Assembly (NCBI GenBank): GCA_945909635.1
Contig: OX246690.1
Location: 3,906,001-3,970,000 of the forward strand
Direction: 5' to 3'
Length of the DNA: 64,000 nucleotides
Source: Clostridioides difficile_A
GTDB lineage: Bacteria; Bacillota; Clostridia; Peptostreptococcales; Peptostreptococcaceae
The notes under the pieces are model-generated. The model did not search any database. It was not told the DNA's origin and saw only the letters and a program-made list of their open reading frames with translations. The translations under genes were made by a program, and so were the position numbers. Shown piece by piece: positions 16,714-25,911 of this stretch (its first letter is position 1; each line of letters starts with the position of its first letter).

Positions 16714-17868
16714 TTGAAAAATTTTATTTATGCAGATAAATTTTTTATGGAGTATGGTACCAAGGAAAAAGGTTACCTTAGCATAATTGATGGCAAATTT
16801 GGTGAATTTCAGAAAGAAAAACCAAAAGCTATTGATAGTGTTATAGACTTTTCAGGTAAATATATTGCTCCTGGTTTAGTTGATACTCATATTCATGGCC
16901 TTTTAGGTGCAGACATCATGGATAATACATTTGAAGCAATAAACACAATTTCAAAAGGGTTGTTAAAATATGGAGTGACTTCTTTCCTCCCCACAACTTT
17001 AACTGATTCTATAGATAAACTAAGTGATTCTATAGAAAATATAAGTAATAACTATGATAAAGTTGAAGGAGCAAAAATACAAGGTATTTATTTAGAAGGC
17101 CCTTTTTTTACAGAAAAACATAAAGGTGCTCAAAATGAAAAATATTTTAAAGACCCTAGTATTGACATTTTAAAATCATGGCAAAAAAAAGCAAAAAATT
17201 TAATAAGAAAAATAGCAATTGCCCCAGAACGTAAAAATTCAATAGAATTCACAAAATATGCTACCGAAAATAATATATCAGTAGCACTTGGTCATAGTTC
17301 AGCTACATTTGAACAGGTTGAACAAGCTGTTAATTCTGGGGCTAAAGTGTTTGTACATATGTATAATGGAATGAGTCCTCTAAATCACAGAGAGCCTGGA
17401 ATGGTTGGAGCAGCTATGGCACTAAAAAACACTTATGCTGAACTAATATGTGATGGTCATCATGTAAGTCCCATAGCTGCTAAAATAATAATGGATATTA
17501 AGTCCAGAAACAATATTGCTTTAATTACAGATTGTATGAGAGCAGGTGCTATGGATGATGGCCAGTATACTCTTGGTAAGTTTAATGTAAATGTAAAAAA
17601 TGGTGTTGCAAGATTGAGCAATGGAAGTTTAGCTGGGAGTGTATTAACAATGGACAATGCTGTGAAAAATATAGTTAATTGGAATATATCAACTTTAGAG
17701 GATGCAATAAAAATGGCTACATATATACCTGCTTTAAGTTGTAATATTGATAATATCTGTGGCTCTATATGCCAAGGTATGGACGCAGATTTTATAGTAA
17801 TAGATAATGACTTTAATATACATGAAACTTATATAAATGGTATCTGTAAGTATAGAGCTAATAAATAA
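16714..17868 (+). CDS. nagA: N-acetylglucosamine/N-acetylgalactosamine-6-phosphate deacetylase
   Basis: Amidohydrolase (384 aa) that removes acetate from N-acetyl-hexosamine 6-phosphate. The active-site series of the family is intact: His59 and His61 (DTHIHG), Glu128 (LEGPF), His194 (GHSSAT), His215 (HMYNGM), His250 region (DGHHVSP) and catalytic Asp273 (ITDCMRAG). TTG start at 16714, supported by AAGGAGG five bases upstream. Its partners are agaS, the lacC-like kinase and a tagatose-type aldolase rather than nagB, so GalNAc 6-phosphate (the AgaA role) is the likelier substrate. The sequence does not prove which epimer is used. Confidence 0.93.
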   Translation: MKNFIYADKFFMEYGTKEKGYLSIIDGKFGEFQKEKPKAIDSVIDFSGKYIAPGLVDTHIHGLLGADIMDNTFEAINTISKGLLKYGVTSFLPTTLTDSIDKLSDSIENISNNYDKVEGAKIQGIYLEGPFFTEKHKGAQNEKYFKDPSIDILKSWQKKAKNLIRKIAIAPERKNSIEFTKYATENNISVALGHSSATFEQVEQAVNSGAKVFVHMYNGMSPLNHREPGMVGAAMALKNTYAELICDGHHVSPIAAKIIMDIKSRNNIALITDCMRAGAMDDGQYTLGKFNVNVKNGVARLSNGSLAGSVLTMDNAVKNIVNWNISTLEDAIKMATYIPALSCNIDNICGSICQGMDADFIVIDNDFNIHETYINGICKYRANK

Positions 17869-17883
17869 ATTTTATATAAAAAT

Positions 17884-17915
17884 AAAGAGTGGATATTTTC
17901 AATTATCCACTCTTT
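17884..17915. terminator. Terminator after nagA
   Basis: Stem AAAGAGTGGATA / TATCCACTCTTT (12 bp) with an eight-base loop, 15 bases past the nagA stop and 45 bases before the converging ctpA stop. It may serve both directions. Confidence 0.82.
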
Positions 17916-17960
17916 TATAGTACACTTTATTTTATAGTATAAGTTTACAAAAATTAAATC

Positions 17961-19109
17961 CTATTTATCAATCTGTTCTCTAAGCCACTTAGTTGCTACA
18001 TCCAGTTGCTTATTTTCATCTTTTTCTTCAATTGTAGGCTTTATTCCTTTTTCATTGATATAATCTCCATTAGGTGTAAAATATTGAGCAGTAGTTAGTT
18101 TGTACCCTGTTCCATCTTTTAATCTTACAACTGATTGTACCAACCCTTTACCAAAGGTTGTAGTACCTACAGAAATACCTTCTTTATTATCAACGATTGC
18201 AGCTGTTAATATTTCAGCAGCAGAAGCACTTTCTCCATTAGTTAAGACTACTATTGGAAGTCCTAATTTTTCTTTATCAGATTTCAAGTACTCAGTGTTT
18301 CCTTTATTATCTTTTGTATATACTATAGTTCCTTCGCCAATTAGCTCATCAGCAACTTCTTTACATATATCCAGCATTCCACCAGGATTATTTCTAAGGT
18401 CTATTACTAATCCCTTAATATTCTTTGCTTTTAATTCTTTTAAAGCTTTGTCAAAGTCAGTATATGTACTTGATATAAATTGAGTGATTTCTATATATCC
18501 TAAATCATTATCAATTACTTTACTTTCTATACTTTTCTCAACTATTTGTTCTGTCTTTACTTTAAAGTTTAGATGTTTGTCTTCTCTTAATATAGTCAAT
18601 TCGACTATTTTTCCTTTTTTACCTTTCATCATACGCACAGCTTCATCTGAATTCTTATATGACACAGATTTTCCATTTACTTTTACTAATTTATCCCCTG
18701 CTCTTACACCTGCTTTTTCTGCTGGAGAATCTTTCATAGGAACTACCACTAGCCCTCCATCTTTCGATGCACCTATATACATACCTACACCAACATAGGA
18801 GCCTTCACTATCATTTATTAAGTCTTCCATTTCATCTTTAGTGTAATAACCAGAGTACTTATCATTTGTACCTAAGAACAAACCTTTTGATGCTCCATCT
18901 ACTAAGTCAGCATCAGATACCTTTTTATAAAAATCTTGTTTTATAATAGTTTCTAATCCTAACAACTTATCATATTTTTTATAGTCCTCATAGAGTTCCT
19001 TCGATATTACAACCTTATTCCCCAATGTTAACTGAAAGGCTGATGTAGTCATCGCCGTTATAATTACTAAAATCACCCCTAAAAAAATAGCTTTCTTCTT
19101 TGAAATCAC
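17961..19109 (-). CDS. ctpA: C-terminal processing peptidase, S41 family
   Basis: Membrane-anchored serine protease (382 aa) acting outside the membrane on protein C-termini. Order: one N-terminal membrane segment, a PDZ domain (about 95-180; VGVGMYIG, SPAEKAGVRAGD), and the S41 catalytic domain with the nucleophile serine in NGESASAAEI and the general-base lysine in TTFGKGLVQ. I prefer GTG at 19107-19109 (MISKKKAIFLG), since the in-frame ATG at 19118 abuts the AAAGGAG ribosome site. A PrcB-like extracytoplasmic protein gene is encoded nearby at 19975. Monocistronic, divergent from the cyclo-ligase gene. Confidence 0.92.
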   Translation of the reverse strand: MISKKKAIFLGVILVIITAMTTSAFQLTLGNKVVISKELYEDYKKYDKLLGLETIIKQDFYKKVSDADLVDGASKGLFLGTNDKYSGYYTKDEMEDLINDSEGSYVGVGMYIGASKDGGLVVVPMKDSPAEKAGVRAGDKLVKVNGKSVSYKNSDEAVRMMKGKKGKIVELTILREDKHLNFKVKTEQIVEKSIESKVIDNDLGYIEITQFISSTYTDFDKALKELKAKNIKGLVIDLRNNPGGMLDICKEVADELIGEGTIVYTKDNKGNTEYLKSDKEKLGLPIVVLTNGESASAAEILTAAIVDNKEGISVGTTTFGKGLVQSVVRLKDGTGYKLTTAQYFTPNGDYINEKGIKPTIEEKDENKQLDVATKWLREQIDK

Positions 19110-19270
19110 AAGATACATCTCCTTTTACATAAACTATTATTATTATATGACTAGCTGTTATTTTTATTACATTTACCCAAATATATTGCTTTATTATAAT
19201 AAACTATACTAAAATTTATATTAAATACAATTGCTTTACACATTATAACACATTAAGGGAGGAATATTTT

Positions 19271-19840
19271 ATGAAAAAAGAATTTAGGAAAAAAGTTATT
19301 GAATCCAGAAAAAGTAAGAGTGCAGATTTTGTATTTAATAATTCAAATTTAATAACAGAAAAATTACTTCAAATGAAAGATATAAGAAATGCAACTAATA
19401 TAATGCTTTATCTAGACTTCAATAACGAAGTTCAAACAGATAGTTTAATTCAAAAACTTTTATCCCTAAAGAAAATAGTCTCAAGCCCCATTACAATAAA
19501 AGAAAATCATACATTAATCCCTACTCAAATAACAGACTTAAAAGAAGGATTGAAAATTGGAACATATGGAATAAGAGAACCTAAAGAAAAATCACCTACA
19601 ATCGATATCAAGGCCTTAGATGTTGTAATTGTACCAGCTGTAGCATATGATATAAATTGCTATAGACTAGGATATGGTGGAGGATTTTATGATAGGTTTT
19701 TAGAAAACTTAAGAAAAGATGCTATAACTATAGGAATAGCATTTGATTTCCAAATATTCAATTCTATCCCAAAAGAAACTCATGATGCACAATTAAATTA
19801 TATAGTTACTGAAACTAGAATTATCACACCAGACAATTAG
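19271..19840 (+). CDS. 5-formyltetrahydrofolate cyclo-ligase
   Basis: Converts 5-formyl-THF to 5,10-methenyl-THF with ATP, recycling the storage folate. The 189 residues fit the family. Visible blocks are the C-terminal signature RLGYGGGFYDRFL and VPAVAYD just before it, plus the N-terminal basic stretch FRKKVIESRKSKS. ATG with AAGGGAGG upstream. Single gene with a hairpin after it. Confidence 0.94.
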   Translation: MKKEFRKKVIESRKSKSADFVFNNSNLITEKLLQMKDIRNATNIMLYLDFNNEVQTDSLIQKLLSLKKIVSSPITIKENHTLIPTQITDLKEGLKIGTYGIREPKEKSPTIDIKALDVVIVPAVAYDINCYRLGYGGGFYDRFLENLRKDAITIGIAFDFQIFNSIPKETHDAQLNYIVTETRIITPDN

Positions 19841-19869
19841 AATAGCAAATATTGTTAATATCACATCTT

Positions 19870-19932
19870 AAGTCATGGCTTTTAAAATAATAATAAACAC
19901 ATATCATTTACTTATAATAAAAACCATGACTT
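19870..19932 (+). terminator. Hairpin after the cyclo-ligase gene
   Basis: AAGTCATGG / CCATGACTT (9 bp), continued after one mismatch by TTTTA/TAAAA, with a loop of about 33 bases and a TTATTATAT tail. The large loop makes it a weaker terminator than others in the window. Confidence 0.55.
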
Positions 19933-19974
19933 TATTATATAAACTACTTAGTTATTTAGTTATAAAACATATTT

Positions 19975-20391
19975 TTATTTGGTTGAATTTAATTCTATTC
20001 TATCTGGAAGCTCACTCATATTTGTTTCAACAACTATGTACGGATAAGAGTCCTCCTTATCTTTATACTTTATCTTGACTCTTAAAACATCTTTTCCTTC
20101 TTCACTTACACTTTCTATTTTGTTCATTTCTATACCATATTTATTATTTCCTCTAGTTACTATGATGTATATTTTGTTATCAATTTTAGCTGCCAAAGCT
20201 CTTTCTTCATTTGTATACTTATCCATGACATCAAGTATTTTTTCTGGTATTGAATTTCTTTGTAATATCGTATAATCTACAGGCTTAGATTTCTCTACAA
20301 ACATACTTGGTATGAATATAAATCCCCCTATAACGAATACAAGAGCTATAACTCCATAAATTATACCTTTAATATTAAATTTTACATTCAA
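19975..20391 (-). CDS. Membrane-anchored protein with PrcB-C-like domain
   Basis: Protein of 138 residues from TTG at 20389-20391, which has GGGAGGAG eight bases upstream; the in-frame ATG at 20409 overlaps that site. One membrane segment (about residues 8-28) is followed by an extracytoplasmic part containing ALAAKIDNKIYIIVTRGNNKYGIEM and YPYIVVETNMSELPDRIEL, the pattern of the PrcB C-terminal domain. PrcB-type proteins associate with surface proteases in some bacteria. The function here is unproven. Own transcript with a modest hairpin shared with the converging cyclo-ligase gene. Confidence 0.7.
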   Translation of the reverse strand: MNVKFNIKGIIYGVIALVFVIGGFIFIPSMFVEKSKPVDYTILQRNSIPEKILDVMDKYTNEERALAAKIDNKIYIIVTRGNNKYGIEMNKIESVSEEGKDVLRVKIKYKDKEDSYPYIVVETNMSELPDRIELNSTK

Positions 20392-20549
20392 TCTTATCAC
20401 TCCTCCCATCTATTCTAAATATATGATTTACAACCTTATCTTAGACTCTAAATTATTGATTAGAATACGTTTATCCATAATTATAAATATATGTAATACT
20501 ATTAAAAAACATATTTTCGACATTTTATAATAAATAAAACATAAAATAA

Positions 20550-20594
20550 AAAGAGCTATATTAAAACAATTTAATTGTTTTAATATAGCTCTTT
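20550..20594 (-). terminator. Terminator of ykvI
   Basis: Near-perfect 21-bp stem (AAAGAGCTATATTAAAACAAT and its complement) with a three-base loop. On the minus strand it is followed by TTTTATTTTATG. It lies 20 bases past the ykvI stop. Confidence 0.9.
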
Positions 20595-20614
20595 GATTTT
20601 CAATCTTAAAATGT

Positions 20615-21709
20615 TTATTTGTCACTAACGCCTTCTTGATATCCAGATGTCTTTGTAATCTGTCTATAAAGAACACAGACCAGTATTATGACGCCCATAT
20701 ATCCAGTGTATGGATATAAGATACCAACCAGCTTGTCAAATGGTAGGAATCCACCTATAAGACCTAATATAGCTGTTATTATTGTTATTATCTTAAACTT
20801 AGGATGATTATCATCAACAAATCTATTAGTTACTGACCATAATAGAGGCACAGCTGTTGTATATATACCTAATATAAGAATTATTGAGAATAAAACTCCA
20901 ACTATTGGTGAAATCTTATCAGCTAAGAATAATGAAGGTATTGCTTTTGAATATAGATTTCCTATATCAGAAAGAATAGCTAAGTGCATCATTATAGCTG
21001 CTGCCATAAGTGCTACCCCACCTAATATACCACCACAAACAGCTTCTTTTTTATTAGCAGCACTTGCTCCTAATCCTGTTAAGAATGCCATGACAACGAT
21101 TGTATTATAAGTAGTGTATATTACACCAGATAGGTATGCGTTTGGAACTGGTTTAGTTATCTCTACAGTTCTAAGAACTTCTGCCGCTTGACCTATATTA
21201 CCTATATTATTAGCTAAACTTATACCACCAACTAAAAGTGTAAAGATTATTATTATAGGTCCTATTCCACCTAGTATCTTTGATAATTTATCAAGACCTA
21301 GTGAAACAGTTAATAATGCTACTACTGCCATACCAACTCTACCTACAAATGGATTTAATCCATAGTACTCAGTTAAAGTTGCTCCTGCTCCTGAAATCAT
21401 TACTACGAAAACACCAAATAAGAATAATGGTCCAAACCACTCAAAGAATATTCCTAAATACTTACCACAATAAACACGATAAATTTTGATAGGTTCTTTA
21501 AGTTGAAGTTCTTTACCTTTTGACATAACTGAAGCACCCATCCATGAGAATAATACCATTGAAATTATCCCACCAATAACTCCTGCGAAACCATAAAAAG
21601 TGAAAAATTGCATTATTTCCTGTCCTGTTGCAAATCCAGAACCAATTACTGTTGCTACATAAGCTCCTGCGAAACTTATGACTGTTTTAACATTTACCTT
21701 TTCTGACAT
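20615..21709 (-). CDS. ykvI: YkvI-type membrane transporter-like protein
   Basis: Integral membrane protein of 364 residues with about ten or eleven helices and the family opening AGAYVATVIGSGFATGQEIMQFFTFYG. It has the LeuT-like amino-acid-transporter look of the COG3949 (YkvI) family. No substrate has been established to my knowledge. ATG with GGGGAGGT about ten bases upstream. It is preceded by a 340-base AT-rich stretch and has no operon partner. Confidence 0.82.
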   Translation of the reverse strand: MSEKVNVKTVISFAGAYVATVIGSGFATGQEIMQFFTFYGFAGVIGGIISMVLFSWMGASVMSKGKELQLKEPIKIYRVYCGKYLGIFFEWFGPLFLFGVFVVMISGAGATLTEYYGLNPFVGRVGMAVVALLTVSLGLDKLSKILGGIGPIIIIFTLLVGGISLANNIGNIGQAAEVLRTVEITKPVPNAYLSGVIYTTYNTIVVMAFLTGLGASAANKKEAVCGGILGGVALMAAAIMMHLAILSDIGNLYSKAIPSLFLADKISPIVGVLFSIILILGIYTTAVPLLWSVTNRFVDDNHPKFKIITIITAILGLIGGFLPFDKLVGILYPYTGYMGVIILVCVLYRQITKTSGYQEGVSDK

Positions 21710-22052
21710 ATCTCAGTTACCTCCCCACGTGAAATTTTTCATCTGCTTAAACAATTCGATAAACTACCTATAATTTCCTTTAACATAAAATACATGATAA
21801 CTGTTTTAGAGCTTTTTAGTATAATAACTTAAAACTTATAATATATCTTTTATACAGTATACCTCCCTCCATAAGATTTATTAAATTCTTTTTTGTCTAA
21901 GTAGCTTTTATATATAAAATTAATTTCCCTATAAACTATATATTAGTCATATTTTTCTGAATAGTCAATATATATTTGAATATTTTCTCTATTTTTGTAA
22001 AAATTTGAATATTTTATTACATTTTTGATATATTGATATCATGTATAAAAAA
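21710..22052. other. Intergenic region upstream of ykvI
   Basis: This gap holds the ykvI promoter, read leftward, but no known riboswitch or T-box pattern that I recognise. A strong orphan ribosome-site sequence (minus strand GGAGGGAGGT, 21861-21870) lies about 150 bases before ykvI and is followed by only 13 codons starting at a CTG. The stretch 21900-22050 is plain AT-rich DNA. Confidence 0.5.
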
Positions 22053-22088
22053 GAGAGATATAAATTAATACAGACCTTTATATCTCTC
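22053..22088 (-). terminator. Terminator of the split transketolase operon
   Basis: Stem GAGAGATATAAA / TTTATATCTCTC (12 bp) with a 12-base loop, followed on the minus strand by TTTTTTATAC. It lies 47 bases past the transketolase C-subunit stop. Confidence 0.88.
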
Positions 22089-22134
22089 CTTCAAATATAT
22101 TATATTATTAACAAATATGAATAATTTATATGTC

Positions 22135-23076
22135 TTAAATTCTTTTTGCAAGAATAGCTTCTTTGACAGCTTTTATTATATCATCACAAGTTAATTCATA
22201 TTTTTTTAACAAGTCATTTGGAGCACCAGATTCTCCAAATGAATCTTTAACTCCAACTTTTTTTACTATAGTTGGATAAGACTCTCCAACTACTTCACTT
22301 ACAGCAGAACCTAATCCTCCAATTACACTGTGTTCTTCTACAGTTACTATGGCATTTGTTTCTTTTGCTGTTTTTAATATTAAATCCTTATCTATAGGTT
22401 TTATTGTAGACATATTTATGACCCTAGCACTTATACCTTCTTCTTGCAACTTTTCTTGTGCCAGTATAGCCTCATTTACCATAATTCCACAAGCTATAAT
22501 AGACACATCATTTCCATCTCTTAAAACTGTACCTTTTCCTATTTCAAACTCATAGTTTTCATCAAATAAAACTGGTACTGAGCTTCTTCCTAGTCTAACA
22601 TAAACAGGACCATTATACTTAGCTACTTCAAAAATCATTTTTTCTGTTTCAACGCCATCAGCTGGAACAAGAACTGTCATATTTGGTATAGCTCTCATTA
22701 TAGCAATATCCTCTACACTTTCATGAGATGCTCCATCTTCTCCAACAGTAAGACCTGCATGAGTAGCACAAATTTTTACATTTAGTTTTGGATAGCAAAC
22801 TGAATTTCTTATAATCTCAAAAGCTCTTCCTGTAGCAAACATAGCAAAAGTACTTGCAAAAGGTATTTTGCCAGCAGTTGATAATCCACAAGCAGCACCT
22901 ATTAGGTTTTGTTCTGCTATACCCATATTAAAAAATCTATCTGGAAATGATTTATAGAAGTCGTGTGTCTTTGTAGATTTTGATAAGTCTGCATCTAACA
23001 CAACAACATTGTCATTTATTTGACCTAGCTTTACTAATGCTTTACCATATGCCTCTCTCGTCGCCATTTTACTCAT
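22135..23076 (-). CDS. Transketolase, C-terminal subunit
   Basis: Second half of a split transketolase (313 aa): the pyrimidine-binding TPP domain (MATREAYGKALVKLG, GIAEQNLIGAACGLS, with the conserved Glu in AEQN) and the C-terminal transketolase domain. The ATG at 23074-23076 sits eight bases after AGGAGG and overlaps the N-subunit stop by eight bases; the GTG three codons earlier lies in the ribosome site. With the N-subunit it moves two-carbon units between sugar phosphates in the pentose phosphate pathway. DXS-like activity is unlikely given the pairing. Confidence 0.92.
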   Translation of the reverse strand: MSKMATREAYGKALVKLGQINDNVVVLDADLSKSTKTHDFYKSFPDRFFNMGIAEQNLIGAACGLSTAGKIPFASTFAMFATGRAFEIIRNSVCYPKLNVKICATHAGLTVGEDGASHESVEDIAIMRAIPNMTVLVPADGVETEKMIFEVAKYNGPVYVRLGRSSVPVLFDENYEFEIGKGTVLRDGNDVSIIACGIMVNEAILAQEKLQEEGISARVINMSTIKPIDKDLILKTAKETNAIVTVEEHSVIGGLGSAVSEVVGESYPTIVKKVGVKDSFGESGAPNDLLKKYELTCDDIIKAVKEAILAKRI

Positions 23077-23896
23077 TGTCAGCACCTCCTAGTTCAAGCA
23101 AGGCTTTTTCTAACTCTTCATCACTTGGAGCTGTTCCGTGCCATCCTGCTTGATTTTCCATAAAAGATATTCCTTTGCCTTTTATAGTTTTTGCAATTAT
23201 CATTGTAGGTTTTTTAACTGTTGACTTAGCTATGTCAAGAGCAGCAAATATTTGGTCAAAATCATGTCCATCTATTTCAATTACATTCCATCCAAAAGCT
23301 TTAAATTTATCAACTATTGAACCTAAATTCATTACACTTTCTGTATCTCCGTCTATTTGAAGCCCGTTATTATCTAAAAAAGCAATTAAATTATCAAGCT
23401 TATAGTGTGCAGAACTCATAGCAGCTTCCCAAACAATACCCTCTTGAACTTCTCCATCACCAAGTAAAGTATATACGTTCCATGGTGCATTATCAAGTTT
23501 TGATGCCATCGCCATACCACACGCAACTGAAAAACCTTGCCCTAGAGAACCTGTAGATATCTCTATACCAGGCGTACCTTTCATATCTGGATGACCTTGT
23601 AACATTCTTCCAATTTTCCTTAGACCATCAAGTTCTTCCTTATCAAAATAGCCTTTTTCAGCCAATGTAGCATATAATGCTGGTGCAGCATGTCCTTTTG
23701 ATAATACAAATCTATCTCTATCCTCCATTTTAGGATTTGAATAATCCACATTCATTTCATCAAAGTATAACGCAGTAAGTATTTCAACTACTGATAATGA
23801 CCCTCCTGGATGTCCAGATTTGGCTCTATGTATCATGGAAACTATATCTCTTCTTATGATACGCGCAATCTCATTTAATCCTTTATGGTCTCTCAT
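23069..23896 (-). CDS. Transketolase, N-terminal subunit
   Basis: TPP pyrophosphate-binding half (275 aa). Visible elements are the opening RAKSGHPGGSLSVVEIL, SKGHAAPALYA, GSLGQGFSVACGMA and the TPP motif GDGEVQEG...DNNGLQIDG (metal ligands Asp and Asn). ATG with AAGGGAGGT upstream. Translationally coupled to the C-subunit by an eight-base overlap; the two subunits form one active enzyme. Confidence 0.94.
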   Translation of the reverse strand: MRDHKGLNEIARIIRRDIVSMIHRAKSGHPGGSLSVVEILTALYFDEMNVDYSNPKMEDRDRFVLSKGHAAPALYATLAEKGYFDKEELDGLRKIGRMLQGHPDMKGTPGIEISTGSLGQGFSVACGMAMASKLDNAPWNVYTLLGDGEVQEGIVWEAAMSSAHYKLDNLIAFLDNNGLQIDGDTESVMNLGSIVDKFKAFGWNVIEIDGHDFDQIFAALDIAKSTVKKPTMIIAKTIKGKGISFMENQAGWHGTAPSDEELEKALLELGGADNE

Positions 23897-24037
23897 GCAA
23901 TTACCTCCCTTGAGTTCGTAATTTTATATCAATTCCATATTATTATATCACTTTTATGCTATTTTTTTGCGTTATTTTTGATTTTCTTAATACACACTAC
24001 CAAAATTAAATACTAAAAGATATTTCCAAAGAAAAAA

Positions 24038-24063
24038 GGGATTGTCTAATAAAAGACAAACCC
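24038..24063 (-). terminator. Terminator of the gerS-alr-mazEF transcript
   Basis: Stem GGGATTGTCT / AGACAAACCC (10 positions, one mismatch) with a six-base loop, then TTTTTTCTTT on the minus strand. It begins five bases past the mazF stop. Confidence 0.82.
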
Positions 24064-24067
24064 CTCT

Positions 24068-24430
24068 TTAAAAAGTAAACAATCCTAAACTTATTTGAAG
24101 TCCATCGTCTACTTTTATCATCATATTTTCATCTAGACAACCAATTTTCTCCCTCAGTCTCTTTTTATCAATAGTTCTAATTTGCTCTAAAAGAATTACT
24201 GAGTCTTTATTAAGCCCATATTCATTGGAACTTATCTCTACATGAGTAGGTAATTTGGCTTTATTAATCTGAGATGTTATAGCTGATACTATAACTGTAG
24301 GACTATATTTATTACCTACATCATTTTGTATTATCAGAACAGGTCTAACGCCTCCCTGCTCTGAGCCAACAACTGGACTTAAATCAGCGTAATATAAATC
24401 ACCACGCTTTATTTCACAATTAGTACTCAC
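24068..24430 (-). CDS. mazF: MazF/PemK-family endoribonuclease toxin
   Basis: Sequence-specific mRNA interferase (EndoA type), 120 aa. The family opening IKRGDLYYADLSPVVGSEQGGVRPVLI and the middle VIVSAITSQ...LPTHVEI are intact. I place the start at GTG 24428-24430 (MSTNCEIKRGD), since the longer frame adds 16 residues outside the family fold. The start overlaps the antitoxin stop by 11 bases, typical of coupled toxin-antitoxin translation. It lies downstream of an alanine racemase gene, a placement shared by several Firmicutes. Confidence 0.93.
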   Translation of the reverse strand: MSTNCEIKRGDLYYADLSPVVGSEQGGVRPVLIIQNDVGNKYSPTVIVSAITSQINKAKLPTHVEISSNEYGLNKDSVILLEQIRTIDKKRLREKIGCLDENMMIKVDDGLQISLGLFTF

Positions 24431-24707
24431 CTTGGGCAATCTTCCCTTCATTTTTATCATCAGAAGATACTTCTTCAACTGTCATACCTAACTCAGCCAA
24501 TGACAGATTAATTTGACCCATTTCTCTATAACCCGTTTTCATAGATTCTTTAATATGAATTCTCTTTTTCTGAGTTATATAGAACTGAAAAGCAGCTTTT
24601 GCAAAATCTTCTCTGTTACTGTTCTCCATCTGAACTATACTATCAACTTCAGAAATCAGAGAGTCTGGTAAAGTAACTTCTATTTTTTCTTTACTTTTAT
24701 CGTACAC
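24420..24707 (-). CDS. mazE: Ribbon-helix-helix antitoxin of the MazEF pair
   Basis: Antitoxin of 95 residues: an N-terminal ribbon-helix-helix DNA-binding segment (KIEVTLPDSLISEVDSIVQMENSNREDFAKAAFQFYI, about 7-45) and an acidic C-terminal tail that should wrap around MazF. GTG start at 24705-24707 with GGGAGG seven bases upstream. It lies 32 bases after the alanine racemase gene, with no terminator between, so it may be read from the gerS-alr promoter as well as from its own. Confidence 0.9.
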   Translation of the reverse strand: MYDKSKEKIEVTLPDSLISEVDSIVQMENSNREDFAKAAFQFYITQKKRIHIKESMKTGYREMGQINLSLAELGMTVEEVSSDDKNEGKIAQGEY

Positions 24708-24739
24708 AAAATCGCCTCCCAGATTATAATATCATGGTT

Positions 24740-25897
24740 TTATTTTAGCAAATAACTGTTTATTTGTACAAGCTCATTATTTTCCATATAAACACGGTCA
24801 ACTCTTCTTGATATCATACATAACACTTCATAGTTTATAGTTCCTAAGTCTTGGGCTATACGTTCAGCTGTAACTTCACCTTCTCCAAATAGTATAACCT
24901 CATCTCCAACTTTTATGTCTATATCTTTGTCAATTCTAACCATTATTTGATCCATACAAATTCTACCAACTACATCAAACACTTCTCCTTTAATAAGAAC
25001 CTTTGGATTTTTTTGAATTCTAGTAAATCCATCTGCATATCCTATTGGAACTGTAGCGATTGTTTCTTTACCAGTAGTTGTATACTTTAGTCCATAACTT
25101 ATTCCTACACCTGGTTCAACTTGTTTTATATGTCCGATTTTTGATTTTAATTTCATTGCTGGTCTTAATTCTAATCTTTCTTTAAATACATCCTCAGATG
25201 GATAATGACCATATAATATTATTCCTGCTCTTACCATATTTAATCTTAAATCAGGGCAATCCATAATAGCTGCACTGTTTGATACATGTTTTATAGCTAT
25301 TTTTACACCAGCTTCGTCCAACTTATCAGACATAAATTTATAATTATTAGCTTGTTTATAAGTGTACTCTTTACTTACTTCATCAGCTGTAGCGAAATGA
25401 GTAAACATACCTTCTAAATTTATATATTCTAATTTATTTAATTTTATTATTTCCTGTACTGACTCTTCATTAGGTTGGAAACCTATTCTAGTCATTCCTG
25501 AGTCTATTTTAATGTGAACACAGGCTTTTTCTCCTAAAGATTTTGCAACCTCGTTTATCTTTTGTGCTGTTTCTAAAGAATAAACTGTCATAGTTATTTT
25601 ATTTTTTATAGAATCTTCGAAAGCTTCGTCTGGAGTATATCCTAAGTTCAAAATAGGAAGTGTTATGCCATTTTGTCTAAGTTCGATTCCTTCAGCAGTT
25701 CTTGCTACTGCTAAATAATCTACTTTTTCTTTTTCTAGCAATTTTGCAACTTCTACTGCACCATGTCCATATGCATCAGCTTTTATTACTCCACAAACCT
25801 TAATATCTTCTTCTAATAAATTTTTAATATTATTTAAGTTAAATCTTAAGTTATCTAGATTTATCTCTGCCCATGTAGGCACTGTTATTTTTTGCAT
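24740..25897 (-). CDS. alr2: Alanine racemase
   Basis: PLP enzyme (385 aa) interconverting L- and D-alanine. The N-terminal barrel has the Schiff-base Lys39 in VIKADAYGHG. The opposite-face catalytic tyrosine is in GISYGLKY (about residue 266), and the C-terminal beta domain carries GRICMDQIMV. It lies 14 bases after gerS. In C. difficile this gerS-linked racemase is reported to be made during sporulation and to let L-alanine act as a germination signal after conversion to D-alanine; I rely on memory for that. The symbol alr2 follows that usage. Confidence 0.93.
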   Translation of the reverse strand: MQKITVPTWAEINLDNLRFNLNNIKNLLEEDIKVCGVIKADAYGHGAVEVAKLLEKEKVDYLAVARTAEGIELRQNGITLPILNLGYTPDEAFEDSIKNKITMTVYSLETAQKINEVAKSLGEKACVHIKIDSGMTRIGFQPNEESVQEIIKLNKLEYINLEGMFTHFATADEVSKEYTYKQANNYKFMSDKLDEAGVKIAIKHVSNSAAIMDCPDLRLNMVRAGIILYGHYPSEDVFKERLELRPAMKLKSKIGHIKQVEPGVGISYGLKYTTTGKETIATVPIGYADGFTRIQKNPKVLIKGEVFDVVGRICMDQIMVRIDKDIDIKVGDEVILFGEGEVTAERIAQDLGTINYEVLCMISRRVDRVYMENNELVQINSYLLK

Positions 25898-25911
25898 TTC
25901 TTTAGTCCCCC

